This document shows positions 13,608 to 19,459 of a stretch of DNA of 21,575 nt, piece by piece. Numbering within the stretch: the first letter of the stretch is position 1; each line of letters opens with the position of its first letter. Under the pieces are notes generated by a model. It was given only the letters and a program-made list of their open reading frames with translations. It searched no databases and was not told where the DNA came from. Origin of the DNA: an uncultured Bacilli bacterium (lineage in GTDB: Bacteria; Bacillota_I; Bacilli_A; RF39; UBA660). The translations under genes and the position numbers were made by a program. Location: the NCBI GenBank assembly GCA_910578855.1, contig CAJTRV010000024.1:1-21575 (forward strand). Reading direction: 5' to 3'.

Positions 13608-14318
13608 ATGATAGAATTTGTAGTAGTAGATAATGAACCAAAAGTATTAGAATATGTGCACCATGATATTACAAGTGCGATGATGGAAAGTGATTTGTTA
13701 TACCATATTCACACATTTCAAGATTTTAATCCTGATTTTTATAAGATTGTAAATAAAAAATCACAAAATAAAATTTATATTTTAGATATAGAAGTAGGAT
13801 CCCGTTCTGGAATTGATATCTCCAATGAAATTAGAAGGTTCGATCTTAAAAGTGCGATTGTGTTCCTATCAAGTCATGCAGAACAGGCGGGAATTGTTTC
13901 AACTGAAACGATCCAACCCCTGCGATTTATCCATAAATTTAAAAATGTTCACCAAGAGATAAAAAAGACGGTTAAACTAGCGCTCGATATGATTGGCCAA
14001 AAAAAAGGATTATATTTTACAACCAACCACACTTCTTATGCCTTTCCCTTAGATGAAATCATTTATATTACCAAGGAAAATAATGCGAAATATTGTCAAA
14101 TTCATACCGATTACACAACTGCTCCTTATCGTACCTCTTTACAAAATATTATGAAAGAATTAGATGATAATTTTATTCAAACACATAAGTCTTGTATTAT
14201 TAATAAGAAACATACAGTGAGTATCAACAAAGGAAAAAAAGAAATTATGTTTGATAATGGTAAAACAATTCATCAGATTTCTGATGTGTATATTGACAAA
14301 AATACCCAACTACACTAA
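13608..14318 (+). CDS. LytTR-family response regulator, orphan paralogue
   Basis: A 236-aa response regulator paralogous to the one at 1428-2144 along its whole length. I chose the ATG at 13608, preceded by the AGGGTG site and matching the paralogue's start; an upstream in-frame start at 13545 would lie inside the promoter. The receiver domain spans residues 1-125, with phosphoacceptor D60 ('YILDIEV'), S88 as switch residue and K110. The usual acidic pair is D8-N9: one of the two Mg-binding acids is replaced by Asn. The LytTR domain is at about 132-230 ('ITKENNAKYCQIHTDY', 'FIQTHKSCIINKKH'). No kinase is adjacent. The Asn may weaken Mg-dependent phosphorylation, so it could work at reduced or constitutive activity, but this is inference. 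Confidence 0.88.
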   Translation: MIEFVVVDNEPKVLEYVHHDITSAMMESDLLYHIHTFQDFNPDFYKIVNKKSQNKIYILDIEVGSRSGIDISNEIRRFDLKSAIVFLSSHAEQAGIVSTETIQPLRFIHKFKNVHQEIKKTVKLALDMIGQKKGLYFTTNHTSYAFPLDEIIYITKENNAKYCQIHTDYTTAPYRTSLQNIMKELDDNFIQTHKSCIINKKHTVSINKGKKEIMFDNGKTIHQISDVYIDKNTQLH

Positions 14319-14345
14319 TCGTGTGATTGGGTATTTATTTTTTCT
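14300..14345. terminator. Terminator of the second LytTR regulator, shared with a small antisense gene
   Basis: A perfect 10-bp stem AAATACCCAA (14300-14309) / TTGGGTATTT (14327-14336) with inner cac/gtg pairing and a T-rich tail on the plus strand. The right arm abuts the stop codon of the 29-aa minus-strand gene. Confidence 0.8.
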
Positions 14346-14424
14346 TTTGATTTGCCAAGATAAACGTAAAATAGGCAAACAATCCCATAAAAATAGTTAA
14401 TAAAATAGATATGATAATATTCAT
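14335..14424 (-). CDS. 29-aa single-pass membrane peptide
   Basis: A very short but well-formed gene. The ribosome binding site is AGGAGGAAA followed by GAC and ATG. One hydrophobic helix ('IISILLTIFMGLFAYFTFIL', residues 4-23) is followed by a polar basic end, ANQKKK, then TAA beside a strong terminator. I know no family for it by sequence. The layout (about 20 hydrophobic residues, Lys-rich C-terminus, 25-35 aa) is that of small type I toxins and holin-like peptides of Bacillota, and also of small regulatory subunits of membrane complexes. It is convergent with the second LytTR regulator. No antisense antitoxin RNA promoter is evident, so the toxin idea is only an inference. Confidence 0.6.
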   Translation of the reverse strand: MNIIISILLTIFMGLFAYFTFILANQKKK

Positions 14425-14589
14425 GTCTTTCCTCCTACCATATCATATGATCTTGTTATCTTCTCCATAACAATAAATACCTATTCTTACTTTCATTGCC
14501 CTTTTTTTGGATTTTATGACATATTTTTCTAACACATAGTCCATGATAAAGCAGTTATGGACATTCTCTAAAATTTCATTTTTTTCACT

Positions 14590-14595
14590 TATAAT
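14590..14595 (+). promoter_or_regulatory. -10 element of a mini-gene
   Basis: A perfect TATAAT lies 12 nt before an AAGGAGG site (14607-14613). No good -35 is seen 16-18 nt upstream. Confidence 0.45.
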
Positions 14596-14617
14596 GGTAA
14601 TTATAGAAGGAGGTTGT

Positions 14618-14711
14618 ATGCAGTATGATTTTCGTTGTAATTGTACCACAATGTATTTGTAATTACATAAAGAAAAAAATTTCATTATTGAGACAATTAC
14701 TATTACCATAA
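14618..14711 (+). CDS. Mini-gene with two overlapping tiny reading frames
   Basis: A TATAAT, a perfect AAGGAGG and a terminator bracket about 95 nt. Two starts compete. The ATG at 14618, 4 nt after the ribosome binding site, gives a 14-aa peptide (MQYDFRCNCTTMYL, stop 14660-14662). The ATG at 14625, 11 nt after it and in another frame, gives a 28-aa peptide (MIFVVIVPQC..., ending LLRQLLLP, stop 14709-14711) with a hydrophobic start and a basic middle. The second stop lies 1 nt before the terminator hairpin, which favours the 28-aa frame. It could be a small toxin-like peptide, a leader peptide, or a small RNA with a chance frame. A longer minus-strand frame over the same DNA has no ribosome binding site. 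Confidence 0.4.
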
Positions 14712-14712
14712 T

Positions 14713-14747
14713 AATAAAAGCTACCCAAAAGGCGTAGCTTTTATTTG
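14713..14747 (+). terminator. Terminator of the mini-gene
   Basis: A perfect 12-bp stem AATAAAAGCTAC (14713-14724) / GTAGCTTTTATT (14734-14745) with a 9-nt loop, ending in TTTTATTT. From 14748 to 14943 I see nothing recognisable. Confidence 0.7.
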
Positions 14748-14943
14748 TGGGCAACACTTGTTTTAACACACACATACCGCTTCTATTTCAAATATGGCTT
14801 GCTAGTAAACCTTATCAATACCAATTGTTTGGTAGACTCAGTAAATTTTTCTCACTCATACCTCAATATACGATAAATCACTAATAATTTCCCATTTTTA
14901 ATCTAATATTTAAACTTTTTTTATATAGGAACGAATTATGTTA

Positions 14944-15526
14944 TTACTCTAACCTCATTTCTACACCATCAGTCGGATAAATTACATTGGCTAACTGATC
15001 ATGATGCTCATAATCACCATAATGAACAACAAAAAAGGTTTTATCTTGATTTTGGGTTACTATTTCAACTAATTGACGATGACCAAGATGTTGCTCGTTT
15101 GTCTCCTGGCGCGATCCATCGATTATAACCATTTCACTCTCAACAACCAAATTATTTAACCCATCACAGATAGTGGTATCACCTGTATAAGCAATAATTC
15201 TATCATCTTTCTTTACAATACGATTCATTACAGGACGTACAAGCACCATGATGCATGGTAAAGGCACTTACTTCCATACCATCAATCCATATATCATAAT
15301 TGATCAGCTCGATCAATTTAATATTGTATTTTTGTTCAATACCATCATATTTATTAGGATTACCGTCTCCATGAGTAAAATTCATCAATTCAATTACCTT
15401 TTCCCTAACATGAGATAGCCCAATAATGATTAAACATTCTTTCATTTCCTTTTGAATATATCGCCTATATAGATATCTAATATATTCCATTCCTTTCACT
15501 TCGTCAAGACACGTATAGGAATGTAA
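14944..15526 (-). pseudogene. MBL-fold metallohydrolase, frameshifted and 5'-truncated
   Basis: Remnant of a metallo-beta-lactamase-fold hydrolase of the RNase Z-like type. The 3' frame (14944-15267) has 'IIAYTGDTTICDGL' (metal-binding GDT motif), 'HLGHRQLVEIV' and 'FFVVHYGDY' (last metal His). The 5' frame (to 15499) has 'MEYIRYLYRRYIQKEM', 'GLSHVREKVIEL' and 'VSAFTMHHG'. The two meet near 15240 and would join as 'FTMHHG / RPVMNRIV' only with a frameshift. Upstream of the GTG at 15499 the in-frame reading 'LHSYTCLDEVKGM' looks like an eroded HxHxDH metal site, with a His changed to Tyr and a residue lost. Everything before it is gone. It therefore lacks an intact active site and is unlikely to be functional. 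Confidence 0.8.
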
Positions 15527-15576
15527 CCCTTAAACAATATTTATTTTTTAGATTATTATTCATCCTGACTATTGGT

Positions 15577-15616
15577 AAAAAGACACCCTGATTCAACTAA
15601 TCACTGGTGCCTTTTT
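15577..15616. terminator. Terminator of the XRE gene
   Basis: A long imperfect hairpin (15577-15593 with 15599-15616; core CACC/GGTG and ATT/AAT) with five A's and five T's at its foot, active in either direction. It lies just after the stop of the minus-strand XRE gene at 15632. Confidence 0.7.
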
Positions 15617-15631
15617 ATTCTATATATATAT

Positions 15632-15895
15632 CTATTTTTCTTTCGCATCTACTCTAAATTTATTATTATACTTACTTCTCTTGATAAAAAATTCCGTTAT
15701 CTTTATTTCTAAAGCATTGGCTATCTTATTTAATGTCGATAAATTTAAATCTTTCATCTTATGATTTTCAATATTGGTTAATGAATTTTCTCCTAAGCCA
15801 GCCAAATGTTCTAATTCCAACTGTGAGAGTTTACGTTCAATCCTGAAATGTCGAATATTTTTAACAATGACATTAAGAAGTTCTTCTTGTTTCAT
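15632..15895 (-). CDS. Small XRE-family HTH regulator, 87 aa
   Basis: A single helix-turn-helix of the Cro/CI (XRE) type at about residues 11-67: 'IRHFRIERKLSQLELEHLAG', then 'NSLTNIENHKMKDLNLSTLN' and 'KIANALEI'. A short basic tail 'FIKRSKYNNKFRVDAKEK' follows, with no further domain. This size suits a repressor of a mobile element, a toxin-antitoxin pair or a defence gene. The start is preceded by GGTGAT as ribosome binding site. The gene follows a second XRE gene on the same strand with 104 nt between, so the two may be co-transcribed or separately controlled. Confidence 0.85.
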   Translation of the reverse strand: MKQEELLNVIVKNIRHFRIERKLSQLELEHLAGLGENSLTNIENHKMKDLNLSTLNKIANALEIKITEFFIKRSKYNNKFRVDAKEK

Positions 15896-15936
15896 GAAAT
15901 CACCACATCATTAGTATGAACTAAAAAGGTATGATA

Positions 15937-15960
15937 TTCCACGTCTTTTGGGACGTGGAA
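15937..15960. other. Perfect 9-bp inverted repeat between the XRE genes
   Basis: TTCCACGTC (15937-15945) / GACGTGGAA (15952-15960) with a 6-nt loop. It is much more GC-rich than its surroundings. It lacks a T-run on either side, so it is not a classical terminator. It might be an operator for one of the XRE proteins or a processed RNA hairpin. Confidence 0.45.
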
Positions 15961-15999
15961 ATTGACATTTGAAACATAACAAATTATAATAAGTAGGAA

Positions 16000-16260
16000 T
16001 TACAAATCAGTAATTCGATCAGGAATATGTTTCGTTAAAATAGCCTGATCAAATAAATTGGACGCCTCTATTTCTAACACATTACAAAGCTTTGCGATCG
16101 TTTCAAATGATGGACTTTCTAGTCCAATTTCTATATGTGATAAAAATCCAACAGAAATATCTAATAGTTCACATAATTTTTCTTGTGATAATTTCTTCTG
16201 TAACCGATAATATTTTACATTTTTTCCAAAAATAAGTTTTAATTTAGCAGTATCATCCAT
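16000..16260 (-). CDS. Small XRE-family HTH regulator, 86 aa
   Basis: An XRE-type helix-turn-helix at about residues 13-69: 'VKYYRLQKKLSQEKLCELLD', 'ISVGFLSHIEIGLESPSFET', 'IAKLCNVLEIEASNLF'. The short C-terminal tail is of unknown role. The ribosome binding site is weak, and the ATG overlaps an AGTATCA...TGATACT inverted repeat (16261-16292) that also covers its promoter region, an arrangement typical of self-repressing regulators. It is divergent from the 67-aa gene at 16345, so one operator may serve both. Confidence 0.85.
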   Translation of the reverse strand: MDDTAKLKLIFGKNVKYYRLQKKLSQEKLCELLDISVGFLSHIEIGLESPSFETIAKLCNVLEIEASNLFDQAILTKHIPDRITDL

Positions 16261-16292
16261 AGTATCAGCTCACTTACTAATATTATGATACT
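16261..16292. promoter_or_regulatory. Inverted repeat at the XRE start, probable operator
   Basis: AGTATCA (16261-16267) and TGATACT (16286-16292) form a 7-bp perfect inverted repeat with an 18-nt spacer, directly upstream of the XRE start codon. Confidence 0.45.
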
Positions 16293-16313
16293 GTTTTTTT
16301 AAATTATTAACCA

Positions 16314-16328
16314 ATGTGTATAACACAT
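16314..16328. promoter_or_regulatory. 15-bp palindrome before the 67-aa gene
   Basis: ATGTGT-ATA-ACACAT is a perfect inverted repeat. Its centre TATAAC could be the -10 of the plus-strand gene, whose AAAGGAG ribosome binding site follows within 10 nt. It is a possible binding site of the divergent XRE protein. Confidence 0.45.
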
Positions 16329-16344
16329 AGAAAGGAGTGCTACC

Positions 16345-16548
16345 ATGATCAACTATGAGCAAATATTCTATGACGTAGTTGTTTCTCCACTTGAGAAACA
16401 AATCAAAAAGTTATCCAAGATAAGATCAAATAACAACAATAATACCTCAAAGAAAATGCTAGATAAAGAAATTCACAAACTAGATCGCGAATGGTATAAA
16501 TATTTGTGCAAGTACGCAAAGATAGTTCATGATTCATTATCCAAATAA
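16345..16548 (+). CDS. Unknown charged helical protein, 67 aa
   Basis: I do not recognise this protein. It is rich in Lys and Asn, probably mostly helical ('YDVVVSPLEKQIKKLSKIRS', a poly-Asn turn NNNNN, then 'MLDKEIHKLDREWYKYLCKY'), with no membrane segment. The start ATG follows AAAGGAG at a normal distance. It is divergent from the XRE gene and separated by two inverted repeats, a pattern seen in small regulator-target pairs. It might be the regulated partner of the XRE protein, but I cannot name a function. Confidence 0.6.
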   Translation: MINYEQIFYDVVVSPLEKQIKKLSKIRSNNNNNTSKKMLDKEIHKLDREWYKYLCKYAKIVHDSLSK

Positions 16549-16814
16549 AATTTAATTGCAAACATCATAATAATATGTGTTAGAAATAGATGGTCATGGT
16601 CCATAACTTGCTATTACAAGTGACTCTTTTCCTAGGAATTGAGCTTTTTAATATATATGTCTCGTATCTATTCCCTTTTTATCTTCTATTTACCATTTTA
16701 TCATAATTTATATTGCCTTGAAACTCGAACCCGATTGTTTCATGGTTTTATTATCACCTAAATTAAATAGTGTAATATATCTAATACTAATTTCCTATTT
16801 TTAAAAATGAATCA
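16549..16814. other. Non-coding stretch, nothing clear
   Basis: AT-rich sequence between the 67-aa gene and the ABC transporter's terminator. The only frame of note is a hydrophobic 38-codon plus-strand frame at 16590-16706, which has no ribosome binding site and is not called. No repeat, RNA or promoter is convincing. Confidence 0.5.
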
Positions 16815-16850
16815 TTAAAAAATATCAATTCCGTTTTAGAATTGATATTT
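16815..16850 (-). terminator. Terminator of the ABC transporter gene
   Basis: A perfect 12-bp stem AAATATCAATTC (16820-16831) / GAATTGATATTT (16839-16850), followed on the minus strand by six T's. It lies 126 nt after the transporter's stop codon. Confidence 0.75.
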
Positions 16851-16976
16851 ATCATTCACTTTAAACAGTAAACATTCAAACAAAGTCTTATCCGGTGAAA
16901 ATACAAAAATCACTAATTTTTACACTTACTAATAAATAGCAGTAATTACTAATAAATATAATATTGTATGAATTTA

Positions 16977-18758
16977 CTATTTATGTTCTACACTATTTTC
17001 ACTTACAATAATATTACTTTCTGTTTTTTTATGTGAACTTGAATAATTATTAGTTTGTAAATCAATATAGTACTCATTATTTTTCATAAGTTCTTTATGT
17101 GTGCCTTGACCGACAATTTGTCCTTTATTTAGAACAACTATTTTATCAGCAATTTTCATTACATCCTTTTTATGGGTAATAATTATAATTGTATGATCTA
17201 CTTTTAAATTTTTAAAAATATCTTTTATTTTTTCAACCAACAAAGTATCCAAAGAACTAGTTACTTCATCAAATATTAATATTTCAGCTTTAGATAACAA
17301 AGTTCTAGCAATCGCTAACAATTGTTTTTGTCCACCAGAAAAATTGGTGGCATTTTCTGTCAATATTGTATTATAACCCTTTGGTAAACTCATTATATAT
17401 TCATGAATTCCTACCCTTTTACATGCCTCGACTTGATTCTCAAAATTAGGATCTATTAAACTTAAGTTTCTTCTAATACTCATGTTAAATATAAAGGGTG
17501 ATTGATTAACACCAACAACATTGGTAGAATACACATCTTTAGAGTATTCATAAATATTTTCATGATCGATTAATATTTCTCCACTATCATTTTTATATTT
17601 CCTAAGAATTAAATTGATAATAGTTGTTTTACCACTACCACTATGTCCTACCAAAGCAGTTATCTTATTGGGTTCAGCACTAAAATTAATGTCTTTGATA
17701 TTACCCTTATTTTTAGTTTTATAAGAAAAATTTACATTCTTAAATTCAACGATTCCTCTTATATAATCATTCCCATTCTCTCCAAATGTAATTTGTTGTT
17801 TACTAGAATAATTTAAAATATCATTAATTCTTGTAATCGAAATGGACCATTCTCTTATTTGTCTTGAGTATCCCATTAACTCTTTTGTATTTGTCATAAT
17901 ATTTTCAAAATAAGTAATTAACAATATCAAAATATTAACTTCAAAGTTGCCATTTAGTACAAGAAATACTAAAATCAAATATAATAATATTTTACCAAAA
18001 TGGATTATAAATGGTAATAAAGTTGAACGCATATTAACATATTTTCTTTTTAACATATATTGATTCGCCCATTTATTTGCAATAATATAAAAATTACTTT
18101 TAATTTTATCATATATATTAAATACTTTTATTTCTCCTAACCCATTCAATATTTGGGAAAGATTATCAGTTAATTTATCTCTATACTTGTGCTGTCCCCT
18201 TAAATATTTTGTACTCATGACATTACAGTAATCAAATGTCTTCAAATATAGGCATTCAAGTAATAAAACAATAAGACCAATATAAATATTGGTTTTTAAA
18301 CATATAGCTATCATTATCATGACCTTAACAAATACAACTATGATTTCACAAACATTATCAATCATTTCTGATAAATTGGCTGTATCAGTATTCACCGTAT
18401 TTAATATTGTTCCTTTAGTTAATTTATCAGAAAATTCGCTATCATAAGTAAATACTTTATCTACAATTTTTTCTCTTAAATTTTTATAACTATATTTAAA
18501 ATTATGAGAATATGAAACATAATTTAAGTACCAAAATAAGTTATAGGCTATATATGTAATTGCAAGTAATCCTATATTCATATATGTGGCATTGCCATTG
18601 CCATTGGTTACTTCATATATAATATTAGAAGTAAATAATGGAATTAATAAGCTTGATAAATGTGCCATTATAGAACCAAAGAATAGCAAAAATATCCATT
18701 TTTTACTGCCCTTAACTAATTTAAAAAAATCCTTGATTATCTTTATATTATCACCCAT
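16977..18758 (-). CDS. ABC exporter, fused membrane and ATPase domains, 593 aa
   Basis: A half-transporter that would act as a dimer, exporting an unknown substrate. The N-terminal membrane domain (about 20-300) has six hydrophobic segments. The ATPase domain (about 335-575) has Walker A GHSGSGKT (371-378), Q-loop Q419 in 'VNQSPFIFN', signature FSGGQ (473-477), Walker B 'ILIFDE' (493-498) and H-loop H529. All catalytic residues are present, so it should be active. I chose the ATG at 18758: AGGATGTGAT, close to a full anti-SD match, lies 7 nt upstream, while the GTG four codons earlier overlaps that site. No C39 peptidase domain exists. A multidrug, lipid or unprocessed-peptide exporter is most likely. 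Its very AT-rich codons and Asn/Ile/Lys content differ from the housekeeping genes and suggest recent transfer. Confidence 0.9.
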   Translation of the reverse strand: MGDNIKIIKDFFKLVKGSKKWIFLLFFGSIMAHLSSLLIPLFTSNIIYEVTNGNGNATYMNIGLLAITYIAYNLFWYLNYVSYSHNFKYSYKNLREKIVDKVFTYDSEFSDKLTKGTILNTVNTDTANLSEMIDNVCEIIVVFVKVMIMIAICLKTNIYIGLIVLLLECLYLKTFDYCNVMSTKYLRGQHKYRDKLTDNLSQILNGLGEIKVFNIYDKIKSNFYIIANKWANQYMLKRKYVNMRSTLLPFIIHFGKILLYLILVFLVLNGNFEVNILILLITYFENIMTNTKELMGYSRQIREWSISITRINDILNYSSKQQITFGENGNDYIRGIVEFKNVNFSYKTKNKGNIKDINFSAEPNKITALVGHSGSGKTTIINLILRKYKNDSGEILIDHENIYEYSKDVYSTNVVGVNQSPFIFNMSIRRNLSLIDPNFENQVEACKRVGIHEYIMSLPKGYNTILTENATNFSGGQKQLLAIARTLLSKAEILIFDEVTSSLDTLLVEKIKDIFKNLKVDHTIIIITHKKDVMKIADKIVVLNKGQIVGQGTHKELMKNNEYYIDLQTNNYSSSHKKTESNIIVSENSVEHK

Positions 18759-18781
18759 CAAAGTTATCACATCCTAACATC

Positions 18782-18787
18782 ATTATA
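18782..18787 (-). promoter_or_regulatory. -10 element of the ABC transporter gene
   Basis: TATAAT on the minus strand, about 24 nt before the ATG at 18758, leaving a very short leader. A TTTACT-like -35 with an 18-nt spacer is weak. Confidence 0.5.
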
Positions 18788-18911
18788 CTATTTTTTATGA
18801 TGGAAAGTAAACTACACTATTGGCTTTATTTTCTTTTAACACTCTATCTATCTTTTTTCATAATTCTTCACATATTACAAGTTTGTATTATCATTCCCTC
18901 TTTCTTCCAAA

Positions 18912-18935
18912 CAAAAAAACCAACATTTCTGTTAG
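18912..18935 (-). terminator. Possible terminator of ssrA
   Basis: On the minus strand, CTAACA-GAAA-TGTTGG (18920-18935) has a 6-bp stem with a GAAA loop and seven T's, 111 nt beyond the tmRNA 3' end. The stem is short, so this is tentative. Confidence 0.45.
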
Positions 18936-19046
18936 TAATTTATTACGTTTCCAAAAAGGTTAGAGTAACATTCAATCTGGTGTCTTTAGAAAGTGATACT
19001 TATATATTTAAATCCTTAACTATAAAAGTTCGGACAGATTGCTTAC

Positions 19047-19411
19047 TGGTGGAGATGGCGAGAATCGAACTCGCGTCCGAATATGCTGGTACTTGAATTT
19101 CTACAGGTTTAGTTAGGTAGTTCATGTCCTAAAAAGTGTTAGTACCTAACAACTCACTCTTTAGTTAGTCTATTATCTTCGTTACCTAGTCTAGACGCCT
19201 AGATAATATATCTTACTAATCGTGCCTCGTTACTATCCCGTAAGAAAGGATAATAGGAAGCTTGGTCGCTATTATTAATTAAGCGAATGAAGGAGCGAAA
19301 GCTCCACCAAAATTAAATTTATTTTTTGCAGTTATTTTCTGTTTTGTACGTGTCGTGTACCTCCGACCTGCCACCCAAGCCCAACATACCCGTCGAAACC
19401 TGGACATCCCC
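19047..19411 (-). ncRNA. ssrA: Transfer-messenger RNA (tmRNA)
   Basis: A 365-nt one-piece tmRNA. The 5' end GGGGATG pairs with CATCTCC near the 3' end, followed by ACCA. The 5' 'GTTTCGACGGGT' and 3' T-arm 'CGCGAGTTCGATTCTCGC' are typical. The internal frame encodes the tag AKNKFNFGGAFAPSFA, ending in TAA plus further in-frame stops, with the resume codon GCA after ATAACT. The tag contains the helix GGAGCTTTCGCTCC just before its end. With SmpB and charged with alanine, it rescues ribosomes stalled on broken mRNA and tags the product for proteolysis. The tag ends in PSFA rather than the common ALAA. It lies 48 nt downstream of rnr, with its own promoter. Confidence 0.96.
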
Positions 19412-19421
19412 ATGTGCTCTT

Positions 19422-19450
19422 ATTATATCATTAACAAAACAAGAACACAA
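19422..19450 (-). promoter_or_regulatory. Promoter of ssrA
   Basis: On the minus strand, TTGTGT (19445-19450), 17 nt, TATAAT (19422-19427), placing transcription start a few nt before the mature 5' end at 19411. So ssrA need not depend on rnr transcription. Confidence 0.75.
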
Positions 19451-19459
19451 GTAATCTTA

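Noticed and set aside
14443..14775. 110-codon minus-strand frame with a hydrophobic stretch
   Set aside because: It has no ribosome binding site before its ATG, it reads through a strong terminator hairpin, and it lies antisense to a plus-strand mini-gene with much better signals.
16590..16706. 38-codon hydrophobic plus-strand frame between the 67-aa gene and the ABC transporter
   Set aside because: There is no Shine-Dalgarno sequence, and hydrophobic frames are easily produced by T-rich DNA. It would need expression data.
18797..19096. 99-codon plus-strand frame ending in the tmRNA
   Set aside because: Its C-terminal end ('MARIELASEYAGT') is the well-known artefact of translating the tmRNA 3' end antisense. 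No gene is supported.
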